Shown here piece after piece: positions 1-8,928 of a stretch of DNA of 52,101 nt. The stretch comes from Desulfonatronum sp. (lineage in GTDB: Bacteria; Desulfobacterota; Desulfovibrionia; Desulfovibrionales; Desulfonatronaceae): the NCBI GenBank assembly GCA_011049455.1, contig DSBL01000131.1:1-52101 (forward strand), written 5' to 3'. The notes under the pieces were generated by a model. That model saw nothing but the letters and a program-made list of their open reading frames with translations, was not told the DNA's origin and did no database searches. The position numbers and the translations under genes are program-made. The first letter of the stretch is position 1; every line of letters starts with the position of its first letter.

Positions 1-53
1 AATTCATCACGTTCCTCTTGGCTCAGTGAAAATCGATACTTGATCTTAGGCAT
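1..53 (-). mobile_element. IS630-family transposase, 5' end only
   Basis: An ATG at 53-51 on the minus strand opens a frame that runs off the left edge and reads MPKIKYRFSLSQEERDE. This resembles the N-terminal start of IS630/Tc1-mariner-type transposases, just before their helix-turn-helix. A GGAG-like site lies immediately upstream of the ATG. Only 17 codons are visible, so it cannot be told whether the element is intact. The sequence between here and about 115-150 probably includes the left end of the element, but no inverted repeat can be proved from one end. The family call rests on recognition of a short peptide. Confidence 0.6.
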
Positions 54-262
54 GGTCTCCTCCGTTTTTTCTGACCATACCTGATTTTTTCTAACATTTC
101 AAGCGTGACATGACACTAGTGGATCGGCGTCAAGCGTCATTCGCACATTTTTTTTCAAATCAATATCGCATGTGGGGAAAGGTTTTGGTTTCGTCTATCA
201 ACGCGCAACGTTTCAAAAGCTGGTCGTTTTTTGCGTGGGCGTACGCTGAAACGCGCCCGAAC

Positions 263-754
263 TCAGCGCTTCATGTTCACATACTGCAGCGGCACGTCAA
301 AATCCTGCTCGTCCATCAGCTTGATCACGGCCTGCAGGTCGTCGATCTGCTTGCCCGTGACCCGCACCTGTTCATCCTGGATCGCGGCCTGGACCTTGAG
401 CTTGGCCGCCTTGATCAGCTTGACGATCTTCTGGGCCGTGTCCTTGGAAATGCCCTCCCGGATGAGCACGTCGGCCTTGACCCGGCCCTGGCTCGTGGCC
501 TCGTGCTCCTTGAACTCCAGACTCTTGGGATCCACCTTGCGCCGGACGCAGTGCGTCTTGAGCAGGTCCGTCACGGCCCTGAGCTTCATCTCGTCGCCGG
601 TGACCACGCGCAGGACCTTGTCCTTCTTGTTCAGTACCAGCTCGGTCTTCACGTTGCGGAAGTCGAAGCGCGTATCCAGTTCCTTGCGCACGTTGTTCAC
701 GGCGTTGTCCACTTCCTGAAAATCCACCTTGCTCACGATGTCAAAAGAGGACAT
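263..754 (-). CDS. yajQ: YajQ/UPF0234 family nucleotide-binding protein
   Basis: This 163-residue protein has the full length and both ends expected of YajQ: it starts [19 protein letters not shown] and ends with the family's PLQYVNMKR-type tail. The family folds as two ferredoxin-like domains. Members bind RNA or nucleotides in vitro, and some act as cyclic di-GMP receptors that work with a transcription factor; which applies here is unknown. The ATG at 754 is preceded by GGAGTAGGA. It lies 90 bases downstream of secA on the same strand and may be co-transcribed with it. No GGDEF, EAL or partner regulator gene is in the window. The family call is firm, the molecular role is not. Confidence 0.93.
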   Translation of the reverse strand: MSSFDIVSKVDFQEVDNAVNNVRKELDTRFDFRNVKTELVLNKKDKVLRVVTGDEMKLRAVTDLLKTHCVRRKVDPKSLEFKEHEATSQGRVKADVLIREGISKDTAQKIVKLIKAAKLKVQAAIQDEQVRVTGKQIDDLQAVIKLMDEQDFDVPLQYVNMKR

Positions 755-844
755 TTGTTCCTACTCCGTTACTGTTTTGTTCATTTCAGCCACCGGCACC
801 ATTGTGCACACACCCCTGTCCCTGGCGGGCCGCACCCTCGCCCG

Positions 845-3349
845 TCACCGGCCGCAGCACTTCTTGTACTTCCTTCCGCTGCCGCAGGGACAGGGGTCGT
901 TGCGACCCACCTTGGGCTGGTCCCGGCGCACCGGCTGCTTGGCCTGGGCCGCCTGCCCGGCGCCGGAATACTGCAGTTGCTGAGTCTTTTCCTCGTGCTG
1001 AAATTGCTCCTCACGGACCACGTTCAGCCGCAGATGGCAGAGGTTGCGCAGGGTATGCTCCTTGATCAGATGGAGCATGGTTTGGAAGAGCTCAAACCCC
1101 TCACGTTTGTATTCCTGCTTGGGGTCTTTCTGACCGTAGCCGCGCAGGCCGATGCCCTCGCGCAAGCCGTCCATGTTCAGCAGGTGTTCCTTCCAGTCCC
1201 GGTCCAGGCTGTCCAGCAGAAAATAACGCAAAATTTCCGGGTAGTGCTGACCGGCGTCCGCCTTCAACTTTCCAAGCGCGCCGCGGATCAATTCCCCGGC
1301 CTTTTCCTGATCCGGCAGGGCGTCTCCGGGTAAAGCATGGACCCGGCCCAGGCCGAAAACCTCCTCCAGCCGGGTGCGCACCTCCTGTTGAGCCTCTTCG
1401 TCCGGGTCCTTGACGTGCATGGGCGTGTAGATGTCCTCCACCAGGTCATCCACGAAGGCTTCGGTCATCTCCTCCAGGTTCTTGCTGGCCATGATCTCCC
1501 GGCGCTGGGTATAGATCACCTCGCGCTGCTGGTTCATCACGTTGTCAAAATCCAGCAGCTGCTTACGGATCTCGAAGTTGTGAGCCTCCACCCGGCGCTG
1601 GGCGTTCTCGATGGCCTTGGAAACCATGCGGTTCTCAATGGCCTCCCCTTCCCGCAACCCCAATTTCTCCATCAATCCGGCGATGCGGTCCGAACCGAAC
1701 AGGCGCAGCAAATCATCGTCCAGGGCCAGGTAAAACCGGGAGCTTCCCGGATCGCCCTGGCGGCCGCTGCGGCCGCGCAGCTGGTTGTCGATGCGCCGGC
1801 TCTCGTGGCGCTCCGTGCCGATGATGTGCAGCCCTCCCAGATCCACCACGTCCTCGCCCAGGACAATATCCGTGCCGCGGCCGGCCATGTTCGTGGCAAT
1901 GGTCACCTGACCGCGTTCTCCGGCGAGGGCCACAATCTCGGCCTCCTTCTCGTGGTTCTTGGCGTTGAGCACGGAATGCGGCACCCCGTGGCGCTTGAGC
2001 AGCTTGGAAACCACCTCGGACTTCTCGATGGACACCGTGCCCACCAGCACGGGCTGACCCTTACGATACAGATCGTTGATTTCCTGGGCAATGGCCTTGT
2101 ACTTGTCATCCTGGCATTTATAGATCATGTCCGGATGGTCGGCCCGGATCATGTCCTTGTGCGTGGGGATGGCGGCCACGTCCAGGTTGTAGATCTCCTT
2201 GAATTCCACCGCCTCGGTGTCCGCGGTGCCGGTCATGCCCGCCAGTTTGTCGTACATCCGGAAATAGTTCTGAAAGGTGATAGAGGCCAGGGTCTGGTTC
2301 TCGGCCTGGATCTTGACGTGCTCCTTGGCCTCCAGGGCCTGGTGCAGGCCGTCGCTGTAGCGCCTGCCGGGCATGGTCCGGCCGGTGAACTCGTCCACGA
2401 TGACCACCTGGCCGTCGTTCACGATGTAGTCCACGTCCCGCTTGAAAAGCTGATGCGCCTTCAGGGCCTGCAGGATATGGTGCTGGAAACGGATGTTCTT
2501 GGGGTCATAAAGATTGTCCAGCTCCAGCAGTTCCTCGCAACGGCCCACCCCCTCCTCGGTAAGCAGCACGCTGCGCATCTTCTCGTCCACGGTGAAGTCC
2601 CGCTCCTTCTTCAGCTTGGGGATCAGGGCGTTGATGTGTATATACAGGCCCGTGGAATCCTCGGCCGGTCCGGAAATGATCAACGGCGTACGCGCCTCGT
2701 CGATGAGGATGGAGTCCACCTCGTCCACGATGCCGTAAAACAGGTCTCTTTGCACCAGATGGTGCAGGTGGAACTTCATGTTGTCGCGCAAATAGTCGAA
2801 GCCGAATTCGTTGTTCGTACCATAGGTCACATCCGCATTGTACGAAGTCTGCCTTTCGGCGTCGGTCAGGCCGTGTAAGATCACGCCCACCTCCAGCCCC
2901 AGAAAGCGGTAGATTCGACCCATCCATTCCGAATCACGCCTGGCCAGGTAGTCGTTGACCGTGACCACGTGCACGCCCTTGCCCGCCAGGGCGTTGAGCG
3001 CCACCGGCAGGGTCGCTGCCAGGGTCTTGCCTTCGCCGGTCTTCATTTCCGCAATCTTGCCATGGTGCAGGACCATCCCGCCGATCAGCTGGACGTCGAA
3101 ATGGCGCATCTTCAGGGCCCGCCAGGAGGCTTCACGCACCAGGGCGAAAGTTTCGGGCAGCAGGTCGTCCAGGGGCCTGCCTCCGGCCGCTTGGTCCTTC
3201 CACTCTTTGATTTTGACCGGAAAATCCTCATCGCGCAGACCGCGCATCTGTTCCTCCAGGCTGTTGATCCGCTCCACCTGGGGTTTGAGGCGCTTCAGGT
3301 AGCGCTCGTTCTTGGATCCGATGACTTTGCGCACAATGAAATCAAACAT
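845..3349 (-). CDS. secA: Preprotein translocase ATPase SecA
   Basis: SecA drives proteins through the SecYEG channel by ATP hydrolysis at the inner membrane. The 834-residue sequence shows Walker A MKTGEGKT at about 102-109, the DEVD motif at 209-212 followed by [15 protein letters not shown], the second helicase lobe with GRGTDI, and a C-terminal zinc-binding tail with Cys820, Cys822, Cys831 and Cys832 (CxCx8CC) that in this family contacts SecB and lipid. Length is slightly below the E. coli protein (901), mostly through a shorter linker before the zinc tail. The ATG at 3349 has GGGAG upstream. It lies 40 bases after the Fe-S subunit gene on the same strand, probably in one transcript. Confidence 0.98.
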   Translation of the reverse strand: MFDFIVRKVIGSKNERYLKRLKPQVERINSLEEQMRGLRDEDFPVKIKEWKDQAAGGRPLDDLLPETFALVREASWRALKMRHFDVQLIGGMVLHHGKIAEMKTGEGKTLAATLPVALNALAGKGVHVVTVNDYLARRDSEWMGRIYRFLGLEVGVILHGLTDAERQTSYNADVTYGTNNEFGFDYLRDNMKFHLHHLVQRDLFYGIVDEVDSILIDEARTPLIISGPAEDSTGLYIHINALIPKLKKERDFTVDEKMRSVLLTEEGVGRCEELLELDNLYDPKNIRFQHHILQALKAHQLFKRDVDYIVNDGQVVIVDEFTGRTMPGRRYSDGLHQALEAKEHVKIQAENQTLASITFQNYFRMYDKLAGMTGTADTEAVEFKEIYNLDVAAIPTHKDMIRADHPDMIYKCQDDKYKAIAQEINDLYRKGQPVLVGTVSIEKSEVVSKLLKRHGVPHSVLNAKNHEKEAEIVALAGERGQVTIATNMAGRGTDIVLGEDVVDLGGLHIIGTERHESRRIDNQLRGRSGRQGDPGSSRFYLALDDDLLRLFGSDRIAGLMEKLGLREGEAIENRMVSKAIENAQRRVEAHNFEIRKQLLDFDNVMNQQREVIYTQRREIMASKNLEEMTEAFVDDLVEDIYTPMHVKDPDEEAQQEVRTRLEEVFGLGRVHALPGDALPDQEKAGELIRGALGKLKADAGQHYPEILRYFLLDSLDRDWKEHLLNMDGLREGIGLRGYGQKDPKQEYKREGFELFQTMLHLIKEHTLRNLCHLRLNVVREEQFQHEEKTQQLQYSGAGQAAQAKQPVRRDQPKVGRNDPCPCGSGRKYKKCCGR

Positions 3350-3389
3350 CCGTCACTCCCATGCAATCCTTTGAAATCCTTGTTGTCCG

Positions 3390-4652
3390 TTATTTTTTGG
3401 CGCGAGACGACACCCCGGCACAGAGACCAGGGGAGTCCCAAACACGCTCACCGAACCATACGCATCCTTCTGCCGGCCCCAGCAAATCCAGCCAGTGGGT
3501 CACGACCACGTTATCCGGGGCCGAAGCCGCAAGTTGCAGCACGCAACCGCTGCATCCCGTCACCACACGCCGAATTTCCGGATCAGGCACGTTTTCCCAG
3601 TACCATTTGCCCACCCTGGCGGACAATTCCGGGGCCGAGAGGCGCAACACTCCGCCCAGGCCGCAACACGCGCCCTTTGCACTCGTACAAAAACCAGAGC
3701 CGAGAATTCCCCGCAGCAGCATTTCGTCTGGATCATGTCCACGGTCAAAGCGTTGAGCGTGGCAAGGGCGGTGATACAGCACCCGGGACTCGTCGATGCG
3801 CACGAAATCGCCGGGATCAAGCAAGGCGCTTAGCGGGCGCACAGCCTGACTCCATAACCGCGATTCCGCCTCGTCCACGAACAGTCCGGGCTCGTCTGCA
3901 TAGCCGCGCAATGCCGCGTCGCATGTGGCGCATATGGTCGCCACGGCTGGCCGACCCAGTAAACGCCATAAGGCAATGTTCGTGCGGCAGGCATCAAGCC
4001 GTGGGCCGGTCAATCCTGCCTGACCCAGGGTGAAACCGCAACAACTCCAGTCCAAAACAACCTCGTCCGCCGACCCTAAAAGCGTCTGGGCGGTTTGCGT
4101 CCACCAGGGTTTGGCCCAGCGGGCCACGCACCCCGGAAAAAGCACTGTTGGCCCTTGAAGACGCGCCGCGCGCGGCAGGCCGCGGATTACGGCCGACATC
4201 CGCGGCCTGTCGGCCAGGGATTTCAGCCCGGCAAAGGCGGAACCCGGCGCAAGCCGTTGGGGCAGCAAACAGGTCCCCAGGCCGAGATGCGGCCAGATCC
4301 ATCGCGCCTGTGATATCCAGACCCGCCAAACCCAGGATTGCCAACCAGGCTGTTCGGCCTTGAGCCGGCGCAGCGTCCTGGGCAGATTGCGCCCTTGCGG
4401 GCAGACCTGGGCGCATTGTTCGCACCCCAGGCACAGACCCAGCAGCTGGCGTGCCGTTGCCGGATCCCCCAACTCGCCCTGCTCCAGGGCTTTGTCGAGC
4501 AAAAAAGCCTTGCCCCGGGGGCTGAGCTCCTCCTGATGCGTGGCAATAAACAGCGGACATACTTCGAGGCAGCGGCCGCACAGAATGCACTCGCGCTCCT
4601 TGTCGGCGACCGTTCCCGCGCGCCGTGATTTTTGATTATCGTGGGTCGCCAT
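3390..4652 (-). CDS. Fe-S subunit of a 2-hydroxyacid (lactate/glycolate-type) oxidase, two 4Fe-4S clusters plus CCG domains
   Basis: The 420-residue protein carries two ferredoxin-type cluster motifs, Cys22/25/28/32 and Cys74/77/80/84, then two cysteine-rich CCG modules with CCG at about 204-206 and 329-331. This is the architecture of GlcF-like and heterodisulfide-reductase-related subunits that take electrons from a flavin partner. The partner is encoded directly upstream: the FAD subunit's stop lies 6 bases before this ATG, so the two are translationally close and should form one complex. In Desulfovibrio such pairs have been linked to D-lactate oxidation. Substrate cannot be read from sequence; glycolate or another 2-hydroxyacid is equally possible. 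The position next to secA is probably incidental. Confidence 0.85.
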   Translation of the reverse strand: MATHDNQKSRRAGTVADKERECILCGRCLEVCPLFIATHQEELSPRGKAFLLDKALEQGELGDPATARQLLGLCLGCEQCAQVCPQGRNLPRTLRRLKAEQPGWQSWVWRVWISQARWIWPHLGLGTCLLPQRLAPGSAFAGLKSLADRPRMSAVIRGLPRAARLQGPTVLFPGCVARWAKPWWTQTAQTLLGSADEVVLDWSCCGFTLGQAGLTGPRLDACRTNIALWRLLGRPAVATICATCDAALRGYADEPGLFVDEAESRLWSQAVRPLSALLDPGDFVRIDESRVLYHRPCHAQRFDRGHDPDEMLLRGILGSGFCTSAKGACCGLGGVLRLSAPELSARVGKWYWENVPDPEIRRVVTGCSGCVLQLAASAPDNVVVTHWLDLLGPAEGCVWFGERVWDSPGLCAGVSSRAKK

Positions 4653-4658
4653 CCGGCT

Positions 4659-6047
4659 TCAGTATGCCTTCCCGGGATTCATGATGCCGCAGGGATCAAA
4701 GGCCTTCTTGATCAAGACGAACAAACCCCGCTCCACCGGTCCCACTTGGCGTTCCAGATATTTTCGTTTGGTCAGTCCCAGTCCGTGCTCCCCGGACAGC
4801 ACGCCGCCCAGACGCAGCACCAGGTCCAGAATCTGGTCGTGGGCCGCGGCCGCGGCCCGGCTCTGACGCTGGTCATCACGGTCGAACATGATGTTCGTAT
4901 GAATGTTGCCGTCGCCCAGATGTCCGAAGGTCAACACGGACACCTCGTGGCCGCGGCCGACTTCTCGGATCCCGGCAATGCCCTCGGCCACCTTGCTTCG
5001 GGGCAGGGTCACGTCCTCGCTGATCTTGTCCGTGCCCAGGCGAAACGAGGCCGGGTTGATCAGCCGCCGATATTCCCAAAGCCGGTCCTCTTCGGCGGGA
5101 TCCCGAGCCTCGACCAGAAAGCAGGGGCCGACGCCCTCCAGTGCCCGGCGTGTCAGAACCAGCTCTTCGCGCAGCCCTTCGGGACGGCCGTCGTGTTTGA
5201 GCAGCAGCAGCGCGTTTGTGTTTTGCGGCCACGGCGCGGCAACAACCCGGGCCACGCAGTCCAGCGTCTCCCTGGGCATCAACTCCATGGCCACGGGCAG
5301 TATCCCGGCCTGGAACACTGCGGCCGAAGCGGCCAGGGCCTGCTCCAGGGAGCCGAACCCGACCATCAGCGTGGACTGGGCCGGGGGCAAGGGCAGCAGC
5401 TTCAAGGTCAACTTGGTGAAAAAGGCCAGGGTCCCGGCCGAACCCACCAGCAGCCGGGTCAGATCCAGGCCGGCCACGTTTTTGTGGGTCCTCGCTCCCG
5501 TATGGATAAATTCCCCGCCGGGGAGCACGGCCTCGATCCCCAGGACGTAGTCCCTGGTTACGCCGTATTTTACCGCGCGCATTCCGCCGGCGCAGGTGGC
5601 CGCGTTCCCGCCCAGGGTGGAAAAACGCGCGCTGGCCGGATCCGGCGGATAGTACAGGGCCCGATTTCTCAACATGGCCTGAAAATCGCCCGTGACCACG
5701 CCCGGCTCCACTTGGGCCGTGAAATCCTCTTCGTTGATTTCCAGGATGCGATCCAGCCCCAGACAGGACACCACCACCCCGCCGCCTTGAGGCACGCATC
5801 CGCCCACCACATTTGTCCCTCGGGCTCGAGGGAACACGGGTATCCGTTCCTGTTGCGCCCAGCGCAGCAGTTCCCGAACCTGGCCAGGTTCGCGGGGACG
5901 GACCACGGCCCAGGGCAAAGCAAAAAGGCGGCTGGCATCCGTTCCGTAAACGCACGCCCTCTCCGGCGCGTCCAGATAGTCCTCCCCCGGAAAAAGCGAT
6001 TGCAAAAAAAATTGCTGCCGGCCGGTCAAGCCGTTGGAGTCAGGCAT
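4659..6047 (-). CDS. FAD-binding 2-hydroxyacid dehydrogenase (GlcD/D-lactate dehydrogenase type)
   Basis: This 462-residue flavoprotein oxidises a 2-hydroxyacid to the 2-oxoacid and passes electrons to the Fe-S protein encoded 6 bases downstream. The N-terminal half is a PCMH-type FAD-binding domain with the RARGTNVVGGCVPQGGG region near 90-110. The C-terminal half is the FAD-oxidase domain, with the conserved HLGDGNIHTN (metal/substrate site) and SGEHGLGLTKRKYL near the end. Length matches GlcD (about 460-500). No lactate permease, phosphotransacetylase or acetate kinase gene lies beside it, unlike the lactate cluster I remember from D. vulgaris, so this may be a second paralogue. Substrate assignment (D-lactate or glycolate) is inference. 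Confidence 0.88.
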   Translation of the reverse strand: MPDSNGLTGRQQFFLQSLFPGEDYLDAPERACVYGTDASRLFALPWAVVRPREPGQVRELLRWAQQERIPVFPRARGTNVVGGCVPQGGGVVVSCLGLDRILEINEEDFTAQVEPGVVTGDFQAMLRNRALYYPPDPASARFSTLGGNAATCAGGMRAVKYGVTRDYVLGIEAVLPGGEFIHTGARTHKNVAGLDLTRLLVGSAGTLAFFTKLTLKLLPLPPAQSTLMVGFGSLEQALAASAAVFQAGILPVAMELMPRETLDCVARVVAAPWPQNTNALLLLKHDGRPEGLREELVLTRRALEGVGPCFLVEARDPAEEDRLWEYRRLINPASFRLGTDKISEDVTLPRSKVAEGIAGIREVGRGHEVSVLTFGHLGDGNIHTNIMFDRDDQRQSRAAAAAHDQILDLVLRLGGVLSGEHGLGLTKRKYLERQVGPVERGLFVLIKKAFDPCGIMNPGKAY

Positions 6048-6264
6048 AAATCGTAAGGCGCAAGATCAAGGGTTGCGGATTGACAAAAACATGGTCGGAG
6101 CTCAATGCCATGAGCATGCGGTCTTCCGCGCTGTTTTGGACACGGGCCTTTCAAAAGCCGCGCGGCAAGGCAAGATGTGAAAGTGATGGACCGAAGCGTA
6201 TCTTGCATGCGAGAGACTGTCATGCACCCGACGCAACGCAGCCAGCGTTTCCAACAAACTGATT
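6048..6264. other. Non-coding gap with a TGCATG/CATGCA inverted pair, candidate dispersed repeat
   Basis: This 217-base gap between glcD and smpB has no credible gene. Near 6209-6231 a TGCATG is followed by CATGCA, a small inverted pair, in a stretch with the look of short intergenic repeats found in multiple copies in related genomes. No T-rich run marks a clear terminator for smpB. It must contain the promoter for the oxidase genes if they are not read from smpB; I could not pick out a convincing -35/-10 pair. Confidence 0.3.
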
Positions 6265-6720
6265 CTACTCTCCGCGGGCCAGGTCCCGCTCCACAGCGCG
6301 ACGCTTGAGGTCCTCGCGCTGGTCGTGGGTCTTCTTGCCCTTGGCCAGGGCCAATTCCACCTTGGCCCGTCCGCCCTTCCAGTACAAGCGCAGCGGCACC
6401 ACGGTCAGCCCCTTTTGCGCGGTCTTCCCGGTCCAGGCGTTGATCTGGTGTTTGTGAAGCAACAGTCTGCGTTCCCGTTCCGGCTCATGACCCGTGTGCA
6501 CGGCATGGACGTAGGGCGAAATGTACAGTCCCACAAGCACGGCCCCGTCGCCGGCAAACCGGACATAACTGTCCTTGAAGCTGACCTTGCCCTCGCGCAG
6601 GGATTTCACCTCGGAGCCCATCAGGGCCATGCCCGCCTCCAGAGTTTCCAGAATCTCATACTCATGTCTGGCCTTTTTGTTCTGGGCAATCAGCCGTGAG
6701 CCTGCGATCTTTTGCCCCAT
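6265..6720 (-). CDS. smpB: SsrA-binding protein SmpB
   Basis: SmpB binds tmRNA and brings it to stalled ribosomes for trans-translation. The 151-residue protein begins MGQKIAGSRLIAQNKKARHEYEILE and contains the family's GxxLxGxEVKSLR segment and a basic C-terminal tail (KKTHDQREDLKRR). A TTG three bases upstream is in frame, but GAGGG sits 6 bases before the ATG at 6720 and only 3 before the TTG, so the ATG is preferred. That ATG overlaps the ptsI stop as TGATG, so translation is probably coupled to ptsI. No tmRNA gene (ssrA) was seen in the window. Confidence 0.96.
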   Translation of the reverse strand: MGQKIAGSRLIAQNKKARHEYEILETLEAGMALMGSEVKSLREGKVSFKDSYVRFAGDGAVLVGLYISPYVHAVHTGHEPERERRLLLHKHQINAWTGKTAQKGLTVVPLRLYWKGGRAKVELALAKGKKTHDQREDLKRRAVERDLARGE

Positions 6721-8498
6721 CAATAGCCCTCGTCCAGCAGGGAGGAATAGAACATCAATTCATGGGGATGTTGGCGAAATATGCTGTCCTTGACCAGCTT
6801 ATTGTTTCGGCTCACGGTCCGGCTGGCCAGGACCTGCTTGAGTAGATCCTTGCAGTCCTCCATGGACGCCTGACGAATGATATGCTTGGTCACTGGAATC
6901 GCTTGGGGATTCATGCTCAGGCAGTCCACCTGCATGCCCATGAGCACGGGGATGCAATACGGATCAGCAGCCATCTCCCCGCAAAGGCTGACCTCGATCC
7001 CGGCCCTGTGACCGGCATCCACCACGTACTTGATCATCCGCACCAGTGCCGGGTGCAGAGGCTGATACAAATAGGAGACATGGGAGTTGGTCCGATCAAT
7101 GCCCAGGCTGTACTGGATCAGGTCATTGGTGCCGATGCTGAAAAAATCCACCTCCCCGGCCAGGATATCCGCCGTTAGCATGGCTGAAGGCAGTTCGATC
7201 ATGATGCCCACGGGCATTTTCGGATTGTACTTCAGCCCCTGCTTTTTCAATTCCGCCTGAACAGAGCCCATGAAGGCCTTGACCCTCAGCAATTCACCCA
7301 ACCCCGAGATCATGGGGAACATCAAGGAGATATTTTCATGCACGCTGGCTCGCAGGATGGCCCGCAACTGGACCCGGAACAGATCCTGATGGTGCAGACA
7401 GAAACGAATGGCCCGCAGGCCCAAAGCCGGGTTGGCCTCGTCCAGCGGCCCAAAATGAGAAATGAATTTGTCCGCGCCCACGTCCAGAGTACGGATTACC
7501 ATTTTCCCCGGATGAATCATGGAGGCCAGGTCGCGATACTCATCCAGCAACTGTTCCTCGTCAGGCATATTGATTCTGTTCAGGTAGGAATACTCGGTGC
7601 GATAAAGGCCGATGCCTTCCCCCCCGTTGCCCAGCACCGAGGAAATTTCCTCCAACAGCTCGATGTTCGCGAACACCTTGACCTGATACCCGTCGATGGT
7701 CTCAGCGGGCAGATGGCTGGATCGGATAATCCTGGCTTGGTAATCCTCGAATTGGTATTTTAAATCCGTAAATTCGGACAGTTCCTCCTCATCCGGTTCA
7801 ACATAGATTCTTCCCTGCAAGCCATCGATGATGATCAACTGTCCGTCCTGGATGAAATCTTCCAGTTCGGCGACGCCCACGATGGCCGGAATCTGCAAGG
7901 CCCTGGCAAGGATTCCCGAGTGGGACGTCTTGCCGCCGGTCACCGTGGCAAACGCCATGATCTTGCCCACTTCCAGCTCCACGATGTCCGCGGGACTCAA
8001 GTCATGGGCCAGCAGAATGACTCTCGAGTGGATGGATTTTATCCCTGAGTTTGTCCCGCCCCACAAATGTTGCTGCACTCGTCCGGCCACCACGCGCACG
8101 TCCTGAATCCGTTCGCGGATATAAGCGTCCTCAAGGGTCCGGAAAACACTTTCAATATCTTCCACGGATTTTTCCAAAGCCCACTCCGCATTGAGCTGCA
8201 TTCGGCGTATGTAATCCTTGGTCGACTCCAGCAGTTTCGGGTCCTGAAGCATCATAATGTGCGAATCGATTATTCGAGCATGCTCCATGAGTTCCGACGG
8301 CACGCGGGTTTGAATACGTTCCAGTTCCTCCAAAGCCCTTTGAAAAGCCTGCTCCAGACGCGACACTTCCTTGTCCAGCTCTTCGACCGGGATGGTTTGT
8401 CTGGGCATATTGTGGATGTGCCCCCGGTTCAGAAAAAAAGCGCGCCCCACGGAAATCCCCGTGGAAACGGGAATCCCTTGAAGAATGGTTTCAGCCAC
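6720..8498 (-). CDS. ptsI: Phosphoenolpyruvate-protein phosphotransferase, PTS enzyme I
   Basis: Enzyme I transfers phosphate from PEP to HPr. The 592-residue protein has the phospho-histidine motif GGKTSHSGILARA near 190, the PEP-binding signatures in the TIM-barrel half (SIGTNDLIQYSLGIDRTN) and the CGEMA motif near the C-terminus. Length is typical (570-600). The start is GTG at 8498, overlapping the ptsH TAG stop (TAGTG), so HPr and EI are translated together; the ptsI stop in turn overlaps smpB. EI and HPr are catalytically complete by motif. No EIIA, EIIB or EIIC gene is nearby, so the phosphate acceptor beyond HPr is not visible here. Confidence 0.96.
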   Translation of the reverse strand: MAETILQGIPVSTGISVGRAFFLNRGHIHNMPRQTIPVEELDKEVSRLEQAFQRALEELERIQTRVPSELMEHARIIDSHIMMLQDPKLLESTKDYIRRMQLNAEWALEKSVEDIESVFRTLEDAYIRERIQDVRVVAGRVQQHLWGGTNSGIKSIHSRVILLAHDLSPADIVELEVGKIMAFATVTGGKTSHSGILARALQIPAIVGVAELEDFIQDGQLIIIDGLQGRIYVEPDEEELSEFTDLKYQFEDYQARIIRSSHLPAETIDGYQVKVFANIELLEEISSVLGNGGEGIGLYRTEYSYLNRINMPDEEQLLDEYRDLASMIHPGKMVIRTLDVGADKFISHFGPLDEANPALGLRAIRFCLHHQDLFRVQLRAILRASVHENISLMFPMISGLGELLRVKAFMGSVQAELKKQGLKYNPKMPVGIMIELPSAMLTADILAGEVDFFSIGTNDLIQYSLGIDRTNSHVSYLYQPLHPALVRMIKYVVDAGHRAGIEVSLCGEMAADPYCIPVLMGMQVDCLSMNPQAIPVTKHIIRQASMEDCKDLLKQVLASRTVSRNNKLVKDSIFRQHPHELMFYSSLLDEGY

Positions 8499-8782
8499 TA
8501 CTGCACCTCTTCAAAACGATTCAAGAACAGCTGCTCCAGCTGCTCCAGCGCAACCTGGGCGTCCTCGCCCTGAGCCCTGATTTCCACGTTGCATCCGGGG
8601 CCTAAAGCCAGGGTCAAGATGTCCAGTATGCTTTTGGCATCCACTTCCTGTTCCTGACTGCACAAGGTGATTTTGGAAGTAAACCTTTGTGCTTCCCGAG
8701 CCAAGCGGGCGGCCGGGCGGGCGTGCAGGCCCAGCTCGTTGGCCACGCACACCCGCCGAGTAACGACATCAAGTGATTCCAT
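8498..8782 (-). CDS. ptsH: Phosphocarrier protein HPr
   Basis: The 94-residue protein has the active-site motif ELGLHARPAA with the phosphorylated histidine at about 21, and the region around the regulatory serine reads VDAKSILDILTLALGPG. The usual SVMGLL context is altered to SILDIL, though the serine itself is kept. It receives phosphate from EI, encoded immediately downstream with overlapping stop and start. The ATG at 8782 has GAGG about 10 bases upstream. Whether the serine is regulated by an HPr kinase cannot be said, because no hprK is in view. Confidence 0.95.
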   Translation of the reverse strand: MESLDVVTRRVCVANELGLHARPAARLAREAQRFTSKITLCSQEQEVDAKSILDILTLALGPGCNVEIRAQGEDAQVALEQLEQLFLNRFEEVQ

Positions 8783-8807
8783 GAACGGTACACCTCAGAC
8801 AATAAAT

Positions 8808-8829
8808 TTGCGGGGACCTGAACCCGCAA
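8808..8829 (-). terminator. Weak hairpin between the EIID gene and ptsH
   Basis: TTGCGGG at 8808-8814 pairs with CCCGCAA at 8823-8829 around an 8-base loop. Read on the minus strand the stem is followed by ATTTATTG, which is only partly T-rich. It could be a weak terminator or attenuator that partly separates ptsH-ptsI-smpB from the upstream EIID gene, or an mRNA-processing structure. Confidence 0.3.
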
Positions 8830-8928
8830 TCACATGCTCCTCCCACATTCATCCGCACATGATTTGCGGGGATGTTCACCTTGGCAATCATAGACTCGCT
8901 CCCGATCAATCGCGCACCACCTTGACCT

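Noticed and set aside
110-1333. Long plus-strand open frame opposite yajQ and secA
   Set aside because: It lies antisense to two clear genes, spans the gap between them, and its Leu/His/Val-rich product has no motif; shadow of high-GC coding DNA.
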